Below, in pieces: positions 7,303 through 12,843 of a stretch of 13,704 nucleotides of DNA. Below the pieces are notes generated by a model, which had not been told where the DNA came from, did not search any database, and saw only the letters and a program-made list of their open reading frames with translations. Positions within the stretch are counted from its first letter, which is position 1; the number at the start of each line of letters is the position of its first letter. The DNA comes from Eubacteriales Family XIII. Incertae Sedis bacterium (GTDB taxonomy: Bacteria > Bacillota > Clostridia > Peptostreptococcales > Anaerovoracaceae): assembly GCA_031263875.1 (NCBI GenBank), contig JAISEX010000203.1, positions 1 to 13,704 of the forward strand, written 5' to 3'. The position numbers and the translations under genes were made by a program.

Positions 7303-8225
7303 TGGATATTAAAGGTTTAAAGTATTTTATCGCGGCGGCGGAGCATTTGAACTTCACGACGGCTGCCAAGGAATGCTACATCACGCAAACCGCCATGAGC
7401 CTGCACATCAACAAGATGGAAACGGAGCTCGGATTCAGGCTGTTCGAGCGCAACAAGCGTCTGGTAATGCTGACCGACGCGGGGCGCGATTTTCTCGAAT
7501 ACGCCTATTCCGTCGTCGATGATTACCGGGCCGCGGTGGATCACAGTATGGGTATTGCGGTCGGCGTAAACGGCGTCCTGAACGTGCTTTTGCCCGGATA
7601 TATCGAGGGCTTTGTCTTTATGGACAGCTTCAAGGAGTTCCGCAAAGCATATCCGGAGGTGGTGCTGAATCTGAACGTCCAGTCGCAGGACATGATGATA
7701 AATTTCCTGAAAAAGAAGCGTGTCGACGTCTGTATCGGCGTGCCCTACGAGATGGATACCGATCCGGATATCAATGTAATAGCTATGCGTGAGGATCCCG
7801 CGATACTGCTGTGCAGCAAAAAACACCCGTTCGCTTCGCGCAAGGGCAAGATCAAGGCGGAAGAACTCGAGGACGAAACCTTCGTCATTACGATGTCCGA
7901 CAAGACGCCGAATTCGACGCGGGTCGTGCGTAAAAAATGGCGCGACGCGGGCTTCGATTTCAACGAATATATTTCGGTGAAGAATATGGACGAGATGCTG
8001 ATGCTGATCGAACTCGACCGCGGCGTTGGCATATTTCCCGCCTTCGTCGGCGAATATCTCGGCACGCTCACGCAGGGCATTGCGGAGGTCGAGGTGAAGT
8101 ACAAGACGGCGCCGCCGGTAACGATCACGGGTCTGGGCTATCTGAAGGATAATAAAAACCCGATACTGGATCACTTTATCCGGGTCTTTGCGGCCGAAAG
8201 CTCGAAGGAGAACAAGGCGAAATAA
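7302..8225 (+). CDS. LysR-family transcriptional regulator
   Basis: 307 residues, normal LysR size. The N-terminal winged helix-turn-helix is typical: MDIKGLKYFIAAAEHLNFTT, AAKECYITQTAMSLHINKME, then LGFRLFERNKRLVMLTDAGR (to about residue 65). From about residue 90 follows the two-lobed effector-binding domain (GVLNVLLPGYIEGF, VDVCIGVPYE, DRGVGIFPAFVGEYL). The start at 7302 fits the family N-terminus and has GGAGGG 4 nt upstream; the frame is open to 7248 but the extra 18 residues look like leader. The gene points the same way as its neighbours, not divergent as is common for LysR. Position between the AOR operon and the bicupin, with a shared leader motif, suggests that it controls this locus in response to a pathway compound. 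The effector is unknown. Confidence 0.95.
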   Translation: MDIKGLKYFIAAAEHLNFTTAAKECYITQTAMSLHINKMETELGFRLFERNKRLVMLTDAGRDFLEYAYSVVDDYRAAVDHSMGIAVGVNGVLNVLLPGYIEGFVFMDSFKEFRKAYPEVVLNLNVQSQDMMINFLKKKRVDVCIGVPYEMDTDPDINVIAMREDPAILLCSKKHPFASRKGKIKAEELEDETFVITMSDKTPNSTRVVRKKWRDAGFDFNEYISVKNMDEMLMLIELDRGVGIFPAFVGEYLGTLTQGIAEVEVKYKTAPPVTITGLGYLKDNKNPILDHFIRVFAAESSKENKAK

Positions 8226-8236
8226 CCCCGCTCGCT

Positions 8237-8285
8237 ATGCCGTCATAACATATCGCGTTGTGACGGCATTGTATTATTATTTTGT
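8237..8285 (+). terminator. Intrinsic terminator after the LysR gene
   Basis: ATGCCGTCA (8237-8245) pairs with TGACGGCAT (8261-8269). The stem extends through a U-G pair and AAC/GUU to 13 bp with a 7-nt loop, and is followed by a T-rich tail (TGTATTATTATTTTGTT). It lies 11 bp after the LysR stop and is the only canonical rho-independent terminator in the window. Confidence 0.85.
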
Positions 8286-8358
8286 TATGATTAAGTGTGA
8301 AAAAATAGAGGCGTGAATGCAAAATGCGATAACGGCGCTGATTTGCCGGAGGGCGGTT

Positions 8359-8391
8359 TTTGCTCAAATTCAATTGAGAGATTTTCGTATG
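8359..8391 (+). repeat. CAAATTCAATTG repeat, copy 1
   Basis: TTTGCTCAAATTCAATTG at 8359-8376 is identical at 9652-9669, and both are followed by a closely similar segment ending TTTTCGTATG. The two direct copies bracket the bicupin gene. Function unknown. Confidence 0.8.
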
Positions 8392-8401
8392 CTTGCTTCA
8401 G

Positions 8402-8535
8402 TCGCAAAATGAGTATTCCTTGCGATTTTGTTCACAGACTTTGGGAACTTGCGGGGACTCGCTTCGCGTGGGCAGTGAGCCAAGTGCACCAAAGTCTTTG
8501 ATCACAAAACCGAGGAATGCAGTCATTTTGCGCAG
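8402..8535. repeat. 134-bp imperfect inverted repeat, possible structured RNA or MITE
   Basis: The left arm (about 8402-8447) reads CGCAAAATGAGT, ATTCCT, TTTTGT, then AGACTTTGG. The right arm (about 8488-8535), read in reverse complement, gives CGCAAAATGACT, ATTCCT, TTTTGT, AGACTTTGG in the same order with small indels. The centre continues pairing (ACTTG with CAAGT) and closes near CGCTTCGCG. The whole can fold into one long hairpin. No protein is encoded. It may be a relic of a small terminal-inverted-repeat element or an RNA upstream of the bicupin. Confidence 0.7.
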
Positions 8536-8684
8536 GGTCAGCCGCATACGTAAACCTCTCCGCTTGTTGCTTGGCGGACGAAATGGAGCGGCTGTGCGCG
8601 CAACGTCTCTTGCAAATCAGGCTGTTATAGCATCGTTTGGAATAAACGAAGCGCGAGAGCGAATATGATAATGAAAAGTTTTAC

Positions 8685-8722
8685 CCGTTCGTTTACGCCG
8701 CAAGGCGGTATGGAAGCAAGTA
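8685..8722 (+). promoter_or_regulatory. 38-bp leader motif, copy 2 (before the bicupin)
   Basis: Second copy of the motif at 7265-7302 (31 of 38 identical, no gaps). CCGTTCGTTT is invariant and the hairpin is kept although its loop and neighbours changed (CCGC, AAG, GCGG at 8698-8708). Unlike copy 1 it ends 26 bp before the start codon and does not contain the ribosome site. Confidence 0.6.
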
Positions 8723-8748
8723 GCAACAGGAAAACAAGGAGGTGCAGT

Positions 8749-9621
8749 ATGGGCAGTGAACGTTATTTCTCATTTTCCGGCCGGCCGGCGGCGGCGGTGA
8801 TGCCGGGGATCCCCGCGGAGGCGAAGCGGGTGTCGGCGCAGATAGACGACGGCATCGTCGCGGGTACGCTCTTCAACCAGGTCGGTTGGTACACGAAGCC
8901 GTTTGACGCAGACGGGCTGTTTGCGCATGAGTCCGATGAGCTGCTCGTGTTCGCGGGCGCGGACCTCGCCGATCCCGAACGGCTGAACGCGGAAATAGAG
9001 CTCCAGATCGAAAACGATGTGCTGACCATCGATAAGACGGGCGTCGTCTTCGTTCCGGGCGGCTGCGCTCACGGCAATCTGAAGATCAAGCGTCTGGACA
9101 AGCCCGTGTTCTATTTCGTCTGTCATATGAACGCGGGGATGTACGAATGGCGTCCCGCGGAGGCGACGGCCGAAAAGGGCGTCTATGCCGGTAACTACGT
9201 CGACGGGTACAAGCCCGTGGACGGCAAACTGCCCGAGGCGCCGGAAGGTTTCCTGCAGCTTCTCGTCTGGCTTGACGGGCAGAAAGCGCCGGGAGCGCCG
9301 TATATGGAACTGGTCTGGTTCAAGAGCGTGAACGACACGGGGCCCGCTCCGCACGCGCACGATTTCGACGAGCTGATCGGTTTTATCGGCTCGGATCCGG
9401 ACGATCCCGAAACGCTGAACGCGGAAGTGACGTTCGATATCGCGGGCGACGTGGTTCGGACGCTGAAGAGCTGCATTGCGTTTTGCCCGGAGGGGACGGA
9501 GCACAGCCCGATCACCGTGCCGTCTTTGGGCCGCCCGCTGTATCATTTTTCGATCGGTAACGGCGGGGATTACGCGCGCGAGGGGAATAAGGGCGAGAGC
9601 AATATTTATAAGCCGGAGTGA
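8749..9621 (+). CDS. Bicupin of unknown function
   Basis: 290 residues made of two homologous cupin halves. Half 1 spans about 45-125 (AHESDELLVFAG, DPERLNAEIEL, PGGCAHGN) and half 2 about 185-270 (HAHDFDELIGFIGSD, DPETLNAEVTF, PEGTEHSP). Half 2 keeps the whole cupin metal set H202, H204, E208 and H252. Half 1 has F58 where the first histidine should be, leaving H60, E64 and H108, so it may bind metal weakly or not at all. There is no signal peptide or membrane segment. The start at 8749 is set by GGAGG (8738-8742) 6 nt upstream; the frame is open to 8665 but that leader contains the 38-bp motif. Cupins include isomerases, oxygenases, decarboxylases and binding proteins; in an anaerobe an oxygenase is unlikely. 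The reaction is not recognisable. Confidence 0.88.
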   Translation: MGSERYFSFSGRPAAAVMPGIPAEAKRVSAQIDDGIVAGTLFNQVGWYTKPFDADGLFAHESDELLVFAGADLADPERLNAEIELQIENDVLTIDKTGVVFVPGGCAHGNLKIKRLDKPVFYFVCHMNAGMYEWRPAEATAEKGVYAGNYVDGYKPVDGKLPEAPEGFLQLLVWLDGQKAPGAPYMELVWFKSVNDTGPAPHAHDFDELIGFIGSDPDDPETLNAEVTFDIAGDVVRTLKSCIAFCPEGTEHSPITVPSLGRPLYHFSIGNGGDYAREGNKGESNIYKPE

Positions 9622-9651
9622 TGGGTTGTTTTGCGCGTGGCGGCGACGGAG

Positions 9652-9685
9652 TTTGCTCAAATTCAATTGGTGAGGTTTTCGTATG
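9652..9685 (+). repeat. CAAATTCAATTG repeat, copy 2
   Basis: The 18 bases TTTGCTCAAATTCAATTG (9652-9669) repeat 8359-8376 exactly, followed by GTGAGGTTTTCGTATG in place of AGAGATTTTCGTATG. It ends 8 bp before hairpin element copy 5. Confidence 0.8.
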
Positions 9686-9693
9686 TGTGCTGC

Positions 9694-9733
9694 GGGCGCA
9701 TTTTTGGCGCTGGCGCGCCAAAAACCGGGCTAT
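9694..9733 (+). repeat. Dispersed hairpin element, copy 5
   Basis: GGGCGCA (9694-9700), then a perfect 10-bp stem TTTTTGGCGC (9701-9710), loop TGGC, GCGCCAAAAA (9715-9724), then CCGGGCTAT (9725-9733). The flanks are those of the other copies, but the stem has no sequence in common with them. It lies 72 bp after the bicupin stop. Confidence 0.8.
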
Positions 9734-9890
9734 CCGCTTGTATCTTTTCCGCCTGCGGCGAAAAAGTATACCGCTGCTATCCCTTGCGCGTCGCGGCCTC
9801 ACTCGGCTTCGCCTCGCGCCCGCTCCTTTTCGCGGGCAGAGTATGTGTGCCGTCACCAATGCAGACAAAGCCACAATTTTTACCGTTTGG

Positions 9891-9911
9891 ATTCCGGGAC
9901 AAGCCCGGAAT
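9891..9911. repeat. Short inverted repeat, ATTCCGGG type, copy 2
   Basis: ATTCCGGG (9891-9898), a 5-nt spacer and CCCGGAAT (9904-9911), followed by GACG. It is in the opposite orientation to 3069-3090, with the same GGATTCC and GACG borders. Confidence 0.75.
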
Positions 9912-10151
9912 GACGGGGCGGCGCCGTGATGACCGGAGTACAGGGTCGGAGTGGGGGACGATGAGATGGGATCGGGTGAGATGTGGCACGATGCGCCGTC
10001 GTAACCGGAGCGCGTGTCAGCGGTGATGGCGATGATGGTGGAGCCGGAGCGTAGCGACGGCGACGCGCACGGTAGAGCGCCACGCGGCGAAGCCGCTGCG
10101 CTCCTCGATGTGCGAGGTACGACGGAGCTGAAGCTCCTGTACCTCTGCCAA

Positions 10152-10188
10152 GGGATGGGAGGGGTGCGGCAGCAGCCGCGAAGCGGCC
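10152..10188 (-). repeat. Dispersed repeat block B, minus copy in the second gap
   Basis: Read on the minus strand it gives GGCCGCTTCGCGGCTGCTGC, then CGCACCCC and ATCCC, the order seen at 12693-12744 with one inserted base and a changed CCTTCT segment. It sits directly inside hairpin element copy 3, as the B copy at 3566-3617 sits inside copy 2. Confidence 0.8.
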
Positions 10189-10198
10189 GAAGCCCCGG

Positions 10199-10294
10199 AT
10201 AGCCCGGTGGGGCAGTCTTGAAACGACTCTCGAAATCATTTTAAGACAGGGTATTTAGGGGCGGCCGCATTCGTCAAGACTGCCCCATGCGCCC
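10199..10294 (-). repeat. Dispersed hairpin element, copy 3 (reverse)
   Basis: ATAGCCCGGT (10199-10208), a 13-bp arm GGGGCAGTCTTGA (10209-10221), 52 intervening bases, a perfectly complementary arm TCAAGACTGCCCC (10274-10286), then ATGCGCCC (10287-10294). It ends 43 bp before the OYE gene. The long interior differs from that of copy 4. Confidence 0.85.
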
Positions 10295-10337
10295 CATCAA
10301 AAAATTATAGTAAGAGAATAGTACGGAGGTAAAGAGA

Positions 10338-12308
10338 GTGGCATTCAATAAGTATCCGCATGTCTATCAGCCGATACAGGTCGGGCCGATGACGCTGAAG
10401 AACCGCATACAGTGGTCGCCCATCGTGTCGAACCACTGCGGTGTGGAGGACGGTTTGGTGACGCCGGAGATGCTGGAGTTTACGGCGTCGCAGGCGAAGT
10501 CCGGGGCCGCGCTGATAACGATCGGCTCGACGCCGATAGATTTCGACCGCGGGCGCGATTTTTACGCCTGCCTTTCGGTGACGAAGGCGGAAGATGAGGG
10601 CGGGCTGAGTTTGCTGACGCGCGAAGTCCATAAGTACGGCGCGAAGCTCTCGACGGAGCTGATCCACGCGGGCCAGTGGGCGCATCCGCGTTCGCTGACG
10701 GACGGCAAAAGGGCGTGGGTGCCGTCATATATTCCGGGTTGGCACGACCGGCTGCTCGGCCGGGACAAGATAGAGGAAATCTCGCGGCCGCAGATGCTGG
10801 AGGTCATCGATCATTACCAGCAGGCGGTGAAGCGCTGCATGGATACGGGCTTCGATATGGTGATGGTGCATCTGGCGCACGGGAATTTGCTCTCGTCCTT
10901 CCTGTCTACGGCGTTCAACCGCCGGAACGATTCCTATGGCGGCAGCGCGAAGAACCGGTGGAAGTTCCCGCTGGAGGTTATCGAGGCGATGTACGACGTG
11001 ACGAAGGGGAAGATCCCCATCGAGGCGCGCGTGGTCGGCAACGAATATTTCGAGGGCGGCACCGACGTGCGGGAGCGCATCGAGTTTCTGAAAGAGGCGC
11101 AGAAGTATATCGATATGATAATCATCTCCGCGGGCACGCTCTACAACGAATACGCGATGGGGTTCAATATGCCGGGATATTACGCGAAGCCCGGCTTAAA
11201 CGTGCCGTACGCGCAGGAGATGAAGGCGGCGCTCGACATACCCGTGTCCGTGGTCGGCGGCATTTCGACGCTCGACGAGGCGGAGGAGATCATCGCTTCG
11301 GGCAAGGCGGATATCGTCGCGATGGCAAAGGCTTTCCTCGCGGATCCGGCGCTGGTCGTCAAGGGCGAACGGGGGCGCGAGGACGATATACGTCCGTGTA
11401 TGCGCTGCCTCTACTGCCTGCGCAATCCCGACGAGTCGCATATCGACGGCTGCGCGGTGAATCCGGCGGCCGGTTGGGAGTATAAATATACGCATCTTGC
11501 GCCCGCGATGCCGAAGAAGAAAGTCATGATAATCGGCGGCGGGCCCGGCGGGATGAAGGCGGCGCGGCTGCTCGCGAAACGCGGCCACGAAGCCGTTCTC
11601 TATGAGAAATCCGATAAACTCGGCGGACGCCTCGCGGAAGCGTCGGCGCTGTTCCTAAAAGACGGCTTCAGACGCTATTACGATTACGCGGTGCGAAAGA
11701 CCCTTTTGTGCGGCGCGCGTATCGAGTTCGGCACGGAAGCGGATGTGGCGGCGGTGAAAGCGGAAGCGCCCGACGCGCTTATTATCGCCTGCGGCGGTGA
11801 ACTGATCGCGCCAAAGATCGAGGGAGCTGATCTGCCGCTCGTCAGCAGCGTGGTCTGTGCCGATAGGAAGAAAAAGTCTTACGGCGATAAGATCGTGGTC
11901 TGCGGCGCGGGGCTTTCCGGCAGTGAATGCGCGCTTGAGTTCGCGCATGAGGGCAAGGCCGTGTGCGTGGTCGATATACGGCCCGTGGATGAGCTTTACG
12001 GCGAAATGCCGGGTTTCGCGCGGCGGATGCTGATTGACCGGCTTGCAGAGGAAGGCGTCAAGGTCTACGACCGGCACGCGGTGAAGCGGTTCACTGGCGA
12101 GGGCGTTATCGTGGAGGATGCGTACGGGAAGGAATCGCTGCTTGCGGCCGACGATATCGTGCTTGCCTTCGGCGTGAGGCCGGACACGGATAAAATCGCG
12201 GCCCTGAGCGGGCTCGTTCCCGAAACGTATGTTATCGGCGACGCGCGGGCGACGGGGCAGATCGGGGACGCGGTGGCGGATGCGTTTAATGTGTGCGTGG
12301 CGCTGTGA
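10338..12308 (+). CDS. Old-yellow-enzyme family NAD(P)H:flavin oxidoreductase with 4Fe-4S and FAD domains
   Basis: 656 residues with the three-part layout of 2,4-dienoyl-CoA reductase, BaiCD/BaiH and daidzein reductase. The FMN TIM barrel spans about 1-345 (IHAGQWAHP, FNRRNDSYGG). A [4Fe-4S] site follows at C354, C357, C360 and C372, one residue tighter than the usual C-x2-C-x3-C-x11-C. The FAD/NAD(P)H part starts at GGGPGG (400-405), with a second Rossmann motif GAGLSG (523-528) and the closing VIGDA near 635. In VHLAHGNLL the position usually holding the proton-donating tyrosine is N183. The family reduces activated C=C bonds, passing hydride from NAD(P)H through FAD, the cluster and FMN. 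The start is GTG at 10338 with GGAGGT (10325-10330) 7 nt upstream. An enone, dienoyl-CoA or steroid/flavonoid substrate is possible; none can be chosen. Confidence 0.95.
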   Translation: MAFNKYPHVYQPIQVGPMTLKNRIQWSPIVSNHCGVEDGLVTPEMLEFTASQAKSGAALITIGSTPIDFDRGRDFYACLSVTKAEDEGGLSLLTREVHKYGAKLSTELIHAGQWAHPRSLTDGKRAWVPSYIPGWHDRLLGRDKIEEISRPQMLEVIDHYQQAVKRCMDTGFDMVMVHLAHGNLLSSFLSTAFNRRNDSYGGSAKNRWKFPLEVIEAMYDVTKGKIPIEARVVGNEYFEGGTDVRERIEFLKEAQKYIDMIIISAGTLYNEYAMGFNMPGYYAKPGLNVPYAQEMKAALDIPVSVVGGISTLDEAEEIIASGKADIVAMAKAFLADPALVVKGERGREDDIRPCMRCLYCLRNPDESHIDGCAVNPAAGWEYKYTHLAPAMPKKKVMIIGGGPGGMKAARLLAKRGHEAVLYEKSDKLGGRLAEASALFLKDGFRRYYDYAVRKTLLCGARIEFGTEADVAAVKAEAPDALIIACGGELIAPKIEGADLPLVSSVVCADRKKKSYGDKIVVCGAGLSGSECALEFAHEGKAVCVVDIRPVDELYGEMPGFARRMLIDRLAEEGVKVYDRHAVKRFTGEGVIVEDAYGKESLLAADDIVLAFGVRPDTDKIAALSGLVPETYVIGDARATGQIGDAVADAFNVCVAL

Positions 12309-12426
12309 TGTTCGTCTGTTTTCCGTGTGGCTGCGTTGCTCCTCGCGCGGGTCGCTCACGTACTTCAAGTACGCTACGCTCCCCTTGCTCCGGTGCGCCT
12401 TGCCACATGAAAAACATTTCGAACAT
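12308..12426. repeat. 119-bp imperfect palindrome directly after the OYE gene
   Basis: The left arm begins ATGTTCG (12308-12314), then TGTTTTCCGTGTGGC. The right arm in reverse complement begins ATGTTCG (12426-12420), then TGTTTTTCATGTGGC. The centre is CGTACTTCAAGTACG, a 7-bp palindrome around one base. The first base is the last base of the OYE stop codon, so the transcript would fold into a long hairpin immediately after translation ends. It may act as a terminator or mRNA stabiliser; no T-run follows. Confidence 0.75.
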
Positions 12427-12487
12427 CGATTATAGTGTGAGGTTCGCGTGGCGGCATTGCATTTTGCATTCGCTAGAGAGTTTATCC

Positions 12488-12592
12488 GGGCGCATGGGGC
12501 ACTCAAAATAATTTTGTCAGTAATTGCGAGATAGTCTTATGCGAATATTTACGAAAAACGGTCTTCTCGTTTTGAGCGCCCCACCGGGCTAT
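12488..12592 (+). repeat. Dispersed hairpin element, copy 4
   Basis: GGGCGCAT (12488-12495), arm GGGGCACTCAAAA (12496-12508), 61 intervening bases, arm TTTTGAGCGCCCC (12570-12582) with one mismatch, then ACCGGGCTAT (12583-12592). The stem sequence is almost that of copy 1, but copy 1 has a 3-nt loop. Confidence 0.85.
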
Positions 12593-12601
12593 CCGGGGCT
12601 C

Positions 12602-12656
12602 CGCTTCGCCTGTTTTACGCGGCTTCAGCCGCAGTGTAAAACAGGACAGCGAAGCG
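12602..12656. repeat. Nested hairpin inside the copy 4 repeat unit
   Basis: CGCTTCGC (12602-12609) pairs with GCGAAGCG (12649-12656). Inside, CCTGTTTTAC (12609-12618) pairs with GTAAAACAGG (12636-12645), and GCGGCT (12619-12624) with AGCCGC (12627-12632) around a 2-nt loop. It lies between the hairpin element and block B, where the other units carry different insertions. Confidence 0.8.
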
Positions 12657-12692
12657 AGCACCGCGAGCGGAGGAGTGAGCGTAGCGAACGTT

Positions 12693-12744
12693 GCTCCGGC
12701 CGCTTCGCGGCTGCTGCGCACCCCTTCTATCCCTTGCGCGTCGC
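12693..12744 (+). repeat. Dispersed repeat block B, plus copy
   Basis: Matches the reverse complement of 3566-3617 at 51 of 52 bases. It contains GGCCGCTTCGCGGCTGCTGC and TTCTATCCCTTGCGCG. It continues into CTCGGCTTCGCCTCGCTCC, a segment also seen near 3155-3177 with one change. Confidence 0.9.
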
Positions 12745-12843
12745 TCGGCTTCGCCTCGCTCCCCGGGGATGGTTGCTGAGGCTCAGGTTGGGTATGCGCG
12801 AAGTATTTGAAGTGCAGAGGACAGTATTGAGGAGGTGAGAAAC

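Larger units (their letters stand above)
8226..8748. other. Gene-free 523-bp gap before the bicupin
   Basis: Apart from the LysR terminator, the CAAATTCAATTG repeat, a long inverted repeat and the second leader motif, nothing recognisable is present. Small open frames in this gap coincide with the inverted repeat and have no ribosome site or family features. The base composition is more AT-rich than the genes, especially 8270-8315, where a promoter for the bicupin could lie. No convincing -35/-10 pair was found. Confidence 0.6.
9622..10337. other. Gene-free 716-bp gap bounded by facing repeat elements
   Basis: No credible gene. In order: CAAATTCAATTG repeat copy 2 (9652-9685), hairpin element copy 5 (9694-9733), block B-like sequence in plus orientation (about 9773-9830, CTATCCCTTGCGCGTCGC then CTCGGCTTCGCCTCGC), the reversed ATTCCGGG repeat (9891-9911), a purine-rich stretch with nothing recognisable (about 9930-10080), a 32-nt hairpin (GAGGTAC 10114-10120 with GTACCTC 10139-10145, inner GGAGCT/AGCTCC), block B in minus orientation (10152-10188) and hairpin element copy 3 in minus orientation (10199-10294). 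Confidence 0.7.
12309..12843. other. Gene-free 535-bp gap before SDR3
   Basis: It contains the 119-bp palindrome, hairpin element copy 4 (12488-12592), a nested hairpin (12602-12656), block B in plus orientation (12693-12744) with its CTCGGCTTCGCCTCGCTCC continuation, and the SDR3 ribosome site. It resembles the left half of the two bounded gaps elsewhere in the window but has no facing partner before the next gene. No protein-coding feature is supported. Confidence 0.65.

Noticed and set aside
7317..8174. 285-codon minus-strand open frame opposite the LysR gene
   Set aside because: The plus strand has a complete LysR protein; the antisense frame is a codon-bias artefact.
8770..9666. 298-codon minus-strand open frame opposite the bicupin
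   Set aside because: The plus strand encodes two clear cupin halves with a strong ribosome site; the antisense product has no recognisable motif.
12835..12843. GTG start three codons upstream for SDR3
   Set aside because: The GTG overlaps the GAGGAGG ribosome site that serves the ATG at 12844.
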